Source of the DNA: Limousia pullorum
GTDB taxonomy: Bacteria; Bacillota; Clostridia; Oscillospirales; Acutalibacteraceae
Reading direction: 5' to 3'
Length of the DNA: 11,870 nt
Assembly (NCBI GenBank): GCA_018714545.1
Contig: DVNG01000106.1
Location: 1-11,870 of the forward strand
The position numbers and the translations under genes are program-made. The notes under the pieces are model-generated. The model saw only the letters and a list, made by a program, of their open reading frames with translations. It was not told the origin of the DNA and ran no database searches. Below, piece by piece: positions 6,662 to 11,870 of this stretch; the first letter of the stretch is position 1, and every line of letters begins with the position of its first letter.

Positions 6662-8008
6662 TTATATTTGGTTATTTTTAATATCATTGGATAATAAAAA
6701 TACTGCTACTATATTAGGAATTGTCATAAGTCCGTTAAATAAATCGGAAAGACACCATATAAAAATCATGGGGACAAAAGGAGAAATAATTGAAGCAATA
6801 ACCCATAAATAGCGAAATTTTCTTACTGAATTTTCTCCAAATAGAAAGATACAGCATTTTTCCCCGTAACAGCTCCATCCCAACAATGTGGTAAAAGCAA
6901 AAAATAAAATACATGTAACGATTATTAGTTTTCCTGCGTAAGGAATTTTTGAAAAAACAAAGTACATAAGGGCTTCGCCGTCAACAGAGGAAATGTCTAT
7001 TCCCGTGGCGGTTGCGGTGGTAACAGCGGTGAGACCTGTTAGAAAACACAAAACACCTGTGTCCCAAAATGTTCCCGTAGAGGTTATGAGAGCTATAGTG
7101 TCCGGAGAGTCTGTCTGAGCTTCAACAGATATCAAAGGCGCTGAGCCCATTCCAGACTCTCCGGAAAAAAGTCCTTTGGAAATTCCGTAGCGGCAGGCAT
7201 TTATAAATAAAGCTCCGGTAAACCCTCCGGCAATACTTTTAAAACCGAAAGCTTCACTGAGAATAGAGGCAAATGCGTCGGGAAGATAATGTCTGTTTGA
7301 CACAAGCAAAAACAAACATCCTCCCATATATAGCAAAGCCATAGCGGGAACAAGGATTTCGGATATTTTTGAAACAGACTTTACGCCGCCGATAATTGAA
7401 ACCGAGCACAGTAAGCCTGCGGCAATTCCTGTGAAAAGCTCCACGGCGGTTATGTTTATTTCTGAAACGGACAGCAAAACAGTGTCTGAAAAACAGTTTT
7501 TTAAGGTCTGAGAAATAGCTCCGGTCTGTACTGCACAGCCTATTCCAAAGGAAGCGGCAAGTCCGAAAACCGAGAACAAAACAGCGCTTATGGGCATGTT
7601 AAGCTGATTTTTTAAAAGATACATTGCGCCGCCTCGGTAAGAGCCGTCTTTTGTTTTTGTCCTGTATTTTACGGCAAGATAGGTTTCGGCGTACTTGGTG
7701 GCAATTCCCAGCAAACCTCCAATCCAGCACCAGAAAACAGCTCCCGGCCCGCCCAAAACAATTGCTGTGCCAACACCTATGATATTTCCTGTGCCTATTG
7801 TTGAAGCCAGGGTGCAGGTAAGTGCTTTAAAAGGGCTTATGCCGTCGCCTGAATCTGTCCGTTTCATTGAAAGCCGTATTCCTTTAAAAAGTCTTTTTTG
7901 TACAAATCCGGTTTTTACCGTATTATAAATATGTATTGCGGGAAGCAGAATAATAAGAAAGTTATTCCATAAGAAATCATTTATATATGTAAAGAATTGC
8001 AGAAACAT
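6662..8008 (-). CDS. Sodium:alanine/glycine symporter, AGCS family
   Basis: AGCS carriers import alanine or glycine with sodium across the cytoplasmic membrane. An upstream in-frame ATG at 8062 has no ribosome binding site; ATG 8008 has GGAGG (8019-8015) 6 bases before it and is chosen, giving 448 residues, normal for the family. Signatures are LASTIGTGNIIGVGTAIVL (about residues 69-87) with GGPGAVFW next, KYAETYLAVKYR (about 104-115), GLFSGESGMGSAPL and GWSCYGEKCCIFLFG. About ten hydrophobic helices are visible. SGESGMGS stands in place of the common SNEAGMGS near the substrate/sodium site. It follows the HAD gene by 76 bases with a terminator-like hairpin between them, and no separate promoter was found. 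Whether alanine, glycine or another amino acid is carried cannot be told. Confidence 0.93.
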   Translation of the reverse strand: MFLQFFTYINDFLWNNFLIILLPAIHIYNTVKTGFVQKRLFKGIRLSMKRTDSGDGISPFKALTCTLASTIGTGNIIGVGTAIVLGGPGAVFWCWIGGLLGIATKYAETYLAVKYRTKTKDGSYRGGAMYLLKNQLNMPISAVLFSVFGLAASFGIGCAVQTGAISQTLKNCFSDTVLLSVSEINITAVELFTGIAAGLLCSVSIIGGVKSVSKISEILVPAMALLYMGGCLFLLVSNRHYLPDAFASILSEAFGFKSIAGGFTGALFINACRYGISKGLFSGESGMGSAPLISVEAQTDSPDTIALITSTGTFWDTGVLCFLTGLTAVTTATATGIDISSVDGEALMYFVFSKIPYAGKLIIVTCILFFAFTTLLGWSCYGEKCCIFLFGENSVRKFRYLWVIASIISPFVPMIFIWCLSDLFNGLMTIPNIVAVFLLSNDIKNNQI

Positions 8009-8060
8009 AAAAAGCCTCCGGAAATATAAACGCTTTAAAACATTTATATGTGACGAAGGC
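8009..8060 (-). promoter_or_regulatory. Terminator-like hairpin overlapping the symporter ribosome binding site
   Basis: On the minus strand the outer stem pairs GCCTTCG (8060-8054) with CGGAGGC (8020-8014), 7 bp with one G-U. After a small internal loop, ATATAAATG (8049-8041) pairs with CGTTTATAT (8032-8024), 9 bp with one G-U, closing an 8-base loop. TTTTT (8013-8009) follows and the next base starts the symporter ATG. The GGAGG ribosome binding site is inside the 3' arm. It starts 24 bases after the HAD stop, so it may be the HAD terminator, a symporter attenuator, or both. Confidence 0.65.
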
Positions 8061-8084
8061 ATTTTTTATTTCAGTTAAAATTAG

Positions 8085-8726
8085 TTACAGCAGAGGGATA
8101 ACGCAGGAAAGGTCATCGCATACGCTGTAAAGGAGAGGTATTAAATCCTCGGTTGGCTTGTCCAAATCCGGCACCATTATTGTGGCACAGCCGGCAGTGC
8201 TTGCAGAAATCACACCGTTGGGAGAATCCTCAAGAGCGATACATTCTTCAGGTTTAAGGTTTAACTTTTCGCAGGCAAGCAGATATATGTCGGGCTTTGG
8301 CTTGCTGTTTTTTACCATAGAGCCGCAGGCAAATTCATCGAAATACTTGAAAAGTCCCACACTTTCAAGATGTTCCTTAGCTCTTTCAAAAGGGGAGGAG
8401 GTGGCAAGAGCAATTTTAACTCCGTTTTGTTTTGCAAATTCCAAAAGCTCCTTTGCGCCTTTTTTAGCTTCCACTCCATGTTCCTTTATGTAGGCGTCCA
8501 TAAGCTCAACACGCTTGTCATGAACAGGAACATAGTCAAAGCTTCCGAAATAACCGGCGAGCTTTTCAGTGGTAAACTGTCTGTTAAGACTTCTTATGCT
8601 CAAGGCGTGTTCAAATTCCATTGGATATCCGTAAAACCTTGCGGCTTCCGTCCAGAATCTTACATAAAGCTTTTCGGTATCCAGAAGAAGTCCGTCCATA
8701 TCAAAAATTAGTCCCTTAAATTTCAT
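8085..8726 (-). CDS. HAD family phosphatase, beta-phosphoglucomutase-like
   Basis: This is a haloacid dehalogenase-superfamily hydrolase with an alpha-helical cap, of the group that includes beta-phosphoglucomutase and sugar-phosphate phosphatases. GTG at 8735 is in frame, but ATG 8726 fits better because GGGTGAT, which can pair with the 16S rRNA tail, lies just upstream. The 213 residues show motif I DMDGLLLDTE (nucleophile Asp9, acid/base Asp11), motif II LATSS (about 107-111), motif III Lys in KNSKPKPD (about 140-147) and motif IV ALEDSPNG (acidic pair Glu-Asp, about 164-171). The cap lies at about residues 15-80. The substrate cannot be predicted from the motifs. It is transcribed away from the SGNH genes and toward the symporter. 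Confidence 0.92.
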   Translation of the reverse strand: MKFKGLIFDMDGLLLDTEKLYVRFWTEAARFYGYPMEFEHALSIRSLNRQFTTEKLAGYFGSFDYVPVHDKRVELMDAYIKEHGVEAKKGAKELLEFAKQNGVKIALATSSPFERAKEHLESVGLFKYFDEFACGSMVKNSKPKPDIYLLACEKLNLKPEECIALEDSPNGVISASTAGCATIMVPDLDKPTEDLIPLLYSVCDDLSCVIPLL

Positions 8727-8742
8727 AAAAATCACCCTTTTA

Positions 8743-8771
8743 ATTTTACCATAGTTTTTATTATTTCACAA
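8743..8771 (-). promoter_or_regulatory. Alternative promoter candidate close to the HAD gene
   Basis: TTGTGA (8771-8766) and TAAAAT (8748-8743) are 17 bases apart on the minus strand with a TGG extended -10. The predicted start near 8736 would leave the ribosome binding site almost at the 5' end of the RNA, which argues against it as the main promoter. Confidence 0.3.
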
Positions 8772-8820
8772 TCTTTTTTTCTTTAGGGGAAAAAGTAGCC
8801 AAAAATGATATTGTAGATTT

Positions 8821-8849
8821 AAAATATTCTTACTTTTTTATTATGGCAA
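8821..8849 (-). promoter_or_regulatory. Candidate promoter of the HAD-symporter transcript
   Basis: On the minus strand TTGCCA (8849-8844) and TATTTT (8826-8821) are 17 bases apart, giving a leader of about 87 bases before the HAD start. The -35 is good and the -10 weak. The -35 site is shared in reverse orientation with the divergent SGNH promoter. Confidence 0.4.
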
Positions 8850-8872
8850 TAATTTGTCACATATGATATAAT
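8844..8872 (+). promoter_or_regulatory. Candidate promoter of the tandem SGNH genes
   Basis: A perfect -10 TATAAT (8867-8872) with extended TGA (8864-8866) lies 17 bases after a poor -35, TGGCAA (8844-8849). Transcription would start near 8879, leaving an 80-base leader. That leader holds an 11-base direct repeat, ATGAAATTTGA (8881-8891 and 8938-8948), the second copy running into the ribosome binding site. Confidence 0.55.
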
Positions 8873-8959
8873 TTATTCCAATGAAATTTGAAAATGTCTT
8901 ATTATGTTATTGTAAGTAACTTTTATTATAATTTTAGATGAAATTTGAGGAAGAATTAG

Positions 8960-9901
8960 ATGAAAAACAAAGAAAATAAAGATAAAAAAGATTCATTCTT
9001 TAAGAATATAGTTAAATATAAAAGATTAAACGGAGCAACAACCGGCAAAATGAAGGGTAAAAAGACCGCATTTTGGCTGGTTGTGACTGCTTTGGTGACC
9101 GTTGTTTTCGGAACCTGCGTTTTTGCTCTTGGAAATTATAACAGAGAAAGCATGATGCTTCCTACAGAGCCTGGAATGTTCGGAACAGACGATATCAGCG
9201 AATCTTCGGAAAGCTCTTCAGAGGAAACAACAGAAAATCCAAATGTTCCGGGAGAAGAGGTTGAGTTTAAAACTGTTGAGGACGACTATTTCAACAATTC
9301 AGTTTTTATAGGCGACAGTATTTCTTACGGACTTACTTTGTATGTAACTGAAAAGAGAGCAGAAGGAGAAAACGTGCTGGGAACAGCTCAGTTTTTAACA
9401 AGCGGAAGCCTGAGCTTCGGAAACTCCCTTTGGGATGTCAGCGACGAGTCTGTACACCCAACATACAACGGTGAAAAAATGAAGCTTGAGGACGCTGTCG
9501 GTCAGATTCAGCCTGATAAGATTTATATCCTTTTGGGAACAAATGATGTGGCCTTGTACGGCGTTGAAGCCACAATAGCCAATGCAGACGAAGCAATCAA
9601 CAGAATGCTTGAAGCAAGCCCGAACTCAAGAATAATCATCCAGTCTGTTACACCTAAATATATTTCGGAAAGCAATGCAGACGACGATTTGAACAACGAT
9701 AAAATCAACGCAATGAACGAAGCTCTAAAGACATTTGCGGAGGAAAAGGGATATGTATATCTTGATATAGCTTCACAGTTTAAGGACAGCAATGGGGGAC
9801 TTGCGTCTGAATACTGCGGAGACCAGGAAGGTATGGGTATTCATTTCTCAAATGCCGCATATGAAATGTGGATTGATTATTTGTACAGTCACGGGGTATG
9901 A
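8960..9901 (+). CDS. Membrane-anchored SGNH/GDSL-type hydrolase (paralog 1)
   Basis: This 313-residue protein is an extracytoplasmic SGNH-fold hydrolase or deacylase; the substrate is unknown. A Lys-rich cytoplasmic segment (1-35) is followed by one membrane helix (about 37-58) with no lipobox or clear signal-peptidase site, then a Ser/Glu/Thr-rich linker (78-103). The SGNH domain (about 108-313) has FIGDSISYG with Ser120, SGSLSFGN (148-155) as the probable Gly block, LLGTNDV with Gly193 and Asn195, and GMGIHF with His295. The DxxH position normally holding Asp is Met292. AGGAAG (8948-8953) lies 6 bases before ATG. It is followed after 32 bases by a close paralog. Outer-surface acyl removal or transfer is a reasonable inference, but activity is unproven given the missing Asp. 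Confidence 0.88.
   Translation: MKNKENKDKKDSFFKNIVKYKRLNGATTGKMKGKKTAFWLVVTALVTVVFGTCVFALGNYNRESMMLPTEPGMFGTDDISESSESSSEETTENPNVPGEEVEFKTVEDDYFNNSVFIGDSISYGLTLYVTEKRAEGENVLGTAQFLTSGSLSFGNSLWDVSDESVHPTYNGEKMKLEDAVGQIQPDKIYILLGTNDVALYGVEATIANADEAINRMLEASPNSRIIIQSVTPKYISESNADDDLNNDKINAMNEALKTFAEEKGYVYLDIASQFKDSNGGLASEYCGDQEGMGIHFSNAAYEMWIDYLYSHGV
9425..9450 (+). repeat. Repeat unit A of the SGNH duplication
   Basis: These 26 bases are identical to 10318-10343 in the next gene, the longest exact match I saw between the paralogs. They encode the end of SGNSLWDVSDESV. Identity at silent positions points to a fairly recent duplication or gene conversion. Confidence 0.75.
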
Positions 9902-9933
9902 TTGACTAAACATTTACATGAGGAGGGTATGGT

Positions 9934-10803
9934 TTGAAAAGGGGTTTAATTATTGTCTGTGCTTGTTTGCTTATAGTTTCATCATTTTTCAGCGGCTGCG
10001 GAACTTCTGATACACAAAGTACAACCGAAGAAGTGACACAGGCAACAGAAGAGCAGACAACAGAAGCTACAAGCGAAGAAGTGACCGAGACACAGGAAGA
10101 AACTACGGAAGAAGCTGAGAAAGCTTCAGTATCAGAGGAATCGCCTGTTACATATGAATATACTCAGGTTGATGATTCGTATTTTAACGACGCTGTATTT
10201 ATCGGCGACAGCATTTCATATGGCTTTGAGCTTTATGTTACCGAGAAACGTGCCAACGGGGAAACCGTTCTGGGAGAAGCGAAGTTCTTAACAAGCGGAA
10301 GCTTAAGCTATGGAAATTCCCTTTGGGATGTCAGCGACGAGTCAGTACATCCAACATATAACGGTGTAAAGATGAAGCTGGAAGACGCCATAGCTCAGAT
10401 AAAGCCGGGAAAGATTTACATACTTTTGGGAACAAACGATGTTGCTTTGTACGGTGTTGAACAGACAATTGCAAATGCAGATACAGAGATAAGCAGGATG
10501 CTTGAGGCGTCTCCGGGAGCAGAGATATTCATAATGTCTACAACTCCAAAGTATTCACCTGCGGAAAGCGATGTTGACGGCGCCCTTAACAATGCAGATA
10601 TAGATGCGCTGAATGTGGCAATGTGGCAATTTGCTGTTGAAAAGGGATATAATTTCATGAACATTGCACCTCTGTTTAAAGACGAAACAGGAGGTCTTGC
10701 CGCCGACTATTGCAGTGACAAAGAGGGAATGGGAATACATTTTACATCTGCCGCTTATGATATTTGGCTTAACTTTCTTTACAGCTACGGAAAACAGCAG
10801 TGA
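9934..10803 (+). CDS. SGNH/GDSL-type hydrolase lipoprotein (paralog 2)
   Basis: This 289-residue protein is a paralog of the upstream gene; by eye about two thirds of the catalytic-domain residues match. It starts at TTG 9934, with AGGAGG (9921-9926) 7 bases before; an ATG at 9929 is in another frame and stops after two codons. Residues 1-21 are a lipoprotein signal peptide ending in the lipobox FSGC, so Cys22 should be lipidated and the enzyme held on the outer face. A Thr/Glu-rich linker (23-70) leads to the SGNH domain: FIGDSISYG with Ser93, LLGTNDV with Gly166 and Asn168, and GMGIHF with His269. Met266 replaces the catalytic Asp, as in paralog 1. No terminator separates it from the next lipoprotein gene. 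Confidence 0.88.
   Translation: MKRGLIIVCACLLIVSSFFSGCGTSDTQSTTEEVTQATEEQTTEATSEEVTETQEETTEEAEKASVSEESPVTYEYTQVDDSYFNDAVFIGDSISYGFELYVTEKRANGETVLGEAKFLTSGSLSYGNSLWDVSDESVHPTYNGVKMKLEDAIAQIKPGKIYILLGTNDVALYGVEQTIANADTEISRMLEASPGAEIFIMSTTPKYSPAESDVDGALNNADIDALNVAMWQFAVEKGYNFMNIAPLFKDETGGLAADYCSDKEGMGIHFTSAAYDIWLNFLYSYGKQQ
10318..10343 (+). repeat. Repeat unit B of the SGNH duplication
   Basis: This is the second exact 26-base copy of 9425-9450, in the same reading frame and the same place in the protein, within the downstream paralog. Confidence 0.75.
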
Positions 10804-10825
10804 TGTTAAAGTATAGTTGAGTTAA

Positions 10826-10831
10826 TATAAT
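10826..10831 (+). promoter_or_regulatory. Possible -10 element before the DUF4358 gene
   Basis: A perfect TATAAT stands in the 67-base gap before the lipoprotein gene. No convincing -35 lies 16-18 bases upstream, so it may only add to readthrough from the SGNH genes. Confidence 0.25.
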
Positions 10832-10870
10832 AAATGAATTTGAGTACAGTAGAGTGAAAGGAGTTTAAAA

Positions 10871-11341
10871 ATGAAAAGGGTATTGTGTCTTATTATGATG
10901 ATTGTCACAGGTGTGGTTTTTGCAGGCTGCTCAAATGCAGAGGATGCAAAAAAATACGACATTCAGAAAGCAGGGGAGGAAATCGTATCTCAGATTGAGA
11001 GCGCTTCTCAGATGACAAAAGTAAACGACGATATACTTACAAGCTTTTACGGTATTGATACAGCTGATGTAAATGATTACTTTGCACTTATCAGCACAGA
11101 TTCAACAAAGCAGGATGAAGTAATCATGGTTGAAGCAAAGGACGCAGACGCTCTGAAAAGAGTACAGGAGAAAATCCAGACCAGATACGACTCAAAATAT
11201 GCCCAGACAAAGGATTATCTTCCGGAAGAGGCAAAGCTTATTGAAGCAAGCAAGGTTGAAACCGACGGAAATTATGTATGGATGTTCATATCAGCAGACG
11301 CAGATAAAATGAACGAAATTTTCCAGGGAACAGCGGCATAA
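10871..11341 (+). CDS. DUF4358-type lipoprotein
   Basis: This 156-residue lipoprotein resembles the DUF4358 family of Clostridia, which has no established function. A signal peptide (1-19) ends in the lipobox FAGC, so Cys20 should be lipidated. The mature part is a small soluble domain: a helical start (DIQKAGEEIVSQIESA), the strand-like STKQDEVIMVEAKDADA (about 76-92), a helix around 93-112 and a final strand NYVWMFISAD. The DEVIMVEAKD stretch is the part that suggested DUF4358. AAAGGAG (10857-10863) lies 7 bases before ATG. It is 67 bases after the second SGNH gene and before a strong terminator, which suggests a shared envelope role, though this is inference. In related bacteria I recall such lipoproteins beside MBOAT acyltransferase and SGNH genes; no MBOAT gene is in this window. 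Confidence 0.8.
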   Translation: MKRVLCLIMMIVTGVVFAGCSNAEDAKKYDIQKAGEEIVSQIESASQMTKVNDDILTSFYGIDTADVNDYFALISTDSTKQDEVIMVEAKDADALKRVQEKIQTRYDSKYAQTKDYLPEEAKLIEASKVETDGNYVWMFISADADKMNEIFQGTAA

Positions 11342-11362
11342 AATTTTTATAAATGCAGTAAT

Positions 11363-11390
11363 ACGGGATGGCATTAGCTGTCCCGTTTTT
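11363..11390 (+). terminator. Intrinsic terminator after the DUF4358 gene
   Basis: A 10-bp stem with two G-U pairs (ACGGGATGGC 11363-11372 with GCTGTCCCGT 11377-11386) has the tetraloop ATTA and is followed by five T residues (11386-11390). It ends the SGNH-SGNH-DUF4358 transcript. Confidence 0.88.
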
Positions 11391-11402
11391 ATGTGAGTTT
11401 TT

Positions 11403-11432
11403 ATTTTATCAAAATAATTGATTAGATAAAAT
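11403..11432 (+). repeat. Inverted repeat upstream of the DUF1846 promoter
   Basis: The 8-base arms ATTTTATC (11403-11410) and GATAAAAT (11425-11432) are separated by 14 bases and lie about 25 bases before the -35 box. It may be an operator, or a chance AT-rich dyad. Confidence 0.3.
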
Positions 11433-11457
11433 ACAGTGGAAATACCGTGGCTATGTG

Positions 11458-11486
11458 TTGACTTTTCAATCTTTTGATAATATAAT
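11458..11486 (+). promoter_or_regulatory. Sigma-A promoter of the DUF1846 gene
   Basis: TTGACT (11458-11463) and TATAAT (11481-11486) are exactly 17 bases apart. The start would be near 11493, with a leader of about 50 bases. Confidence 0.85.
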
Positions 11487-11544
11487 TACTAAGATAATGT
11501 TAAAAACGAATAATAAAATACTACAGGGTAAGAGAGGAATTCAT

Positions 11545-11870
11545 ATGTGTACAGATAAGATTAAAATTGGTTTTGATAATGACAAATATCTCCGTATGCA
11601 GTCAAAGCATATCAGAGAAAGAATTTCTCAGTTTGACAATAAACTTTACCTTGAGCTTGGCGGAAAGCTTTTTGACGATTATCATGCGTCAAGAGTTCTT
11701 CCGGGATTTCAGCCGGACAGCAAAATAAAAATGCTTTTGAACATGGCTGACGAAGCAGAGGTAGTTATTGTAATCAACGCTGACGATATAGTTAAGAATA
11801 AGGTCAGAGGTGATTTGGGCATTACTTATGATGCCGATGTTCTCAGACTTATCGACGCTTTCAGAGAAGC
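11545..11870 (+). CDS. DUF1846 family protein, 3' end missing
   Basis: The frame from ATG 11545 stays open to the window edge, giving the first 108 residues. The start is supported by AGAGGA (11533-11538) 6 bases upstream and by the family N-terminus: KIGFDNDKYLRMQSKHIRER (residues 5-24), then LYLELGGKLFDDYHASRVLP, KIKMLLNM, and KNKVRGDLGITYDADVLRL near the cut. These match the conserved beginning of DUF1846 proteins, which are usually about 500 residues, so roughly four fifths lie outside the window. The family is widespread in Firmicutes and its biochemical role is not settled. It is a separate transcription unit, with a terminator before it and its own promoter. Confidence 0.9.
   Translation, partial: MCTDKIKIGFDNDKYLRMQSKHIRERISQFDNKLYLELGGKLFDDYHASRVLPGFQPDSKIKMLLNMADEAEVVIVINADDIVKNKVRGDLGITYDADVLRLIDAFRE

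Noticed and set aside
8009..8062. Longer N-terminus for the symporter starting at 8062
   Set aside because: No ribosome binding site precedes 8062, whereas GGAGG lies 6 bases before ATG 8008; the extra residues would be encoded by the hairpin and are unlike the family.
8009..8084. Glycine riboswitch upstream of the symporter
   Set aside because: The gap is only 76 bases and is filled by the hairpin; no tandem aptamer could fit.
11341..11544. A further small gene between the DUF4358 terminator and DUF1846
   Set aside because: The 200-base gap holds a terminator, an inverted repeat and a promoter, with no frame that has a ribosome binding site.

Overview
The window reads as chromosomal DNA from an AT-rich Gram-positive anaerobe of the class Clostridia, most likely a Ruminococcus- or Eubacterium-like gut member of the Oscillospiraceae. 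The grounds are the rplU-prp-rpmA ribosomal cluster with a Prp-cleavable L27 extension, the obgE-mrnC pairing, strong AGGAGG-type ribosome binding sites, sigma-A-type promoters, lipobox lipoproteins, and protein families common in this group (YitT, AGCS, DUF4358, DUF1846). The genus is an inference from protein style, not from a marker gene. No rRNA, tRNA, CRISPR array, insertion sequence or phage gene was seen.

Left part (1-5997, all + strand): the 3' part of comEC (DNA-uptake channel) is cut by the window edge. A strong promoter starts on the comEC stop codon and drives the L21 leader, rplU, prp and rpmA, ending at a clear intrinsic terminator. A small two-helix membrane protein of unknown function follows, then obgE, mrnC and a YitT-family membrane protein, closed by a second strong terminator. 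Theme: ribosome assembly and rRNA maturation (L21, L27, the protease that trims L27, the Obg GTPase, Mini-RNase III).

Middle part (6009-8726, all - strand): an orphan BlaI/MecI-type repressor with its own near-perfect promoter; an AGCS sodium:alanine/glycine symporter; and a HAD phosphatase upstream of the symporter. A terminator-like hairpin between the last two ends directly against the symporter start codon, with the symporter ribosome binding site inside its 3' arm. It could be an attenuator.

Right part (8844-11870, + strand): two tandem paralogous extracytoplasmic SGNH hydrolases, the first held by an N-terminal membrane helix and the second a lipoprotein started from TTG, followed by a DUF4358-type lipoprotein and a terminator. 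Both hydrolases keep Ser, Gly, Asn and His of the SGNH fold but have Met where the catalytic Asp of the DxxH motif normally sits. The window ends in the first third of a DUF1846 gene behind an excellent sigma-A promoter.

Most of the window is ordinary housekeeping sequence. The observations most worth a second look are the paired SGNH proteins with the altered catalytic motif, the ComEC C-terminal domain stripped of its metal ligands, and the hairpin that overlaps the symporter start.
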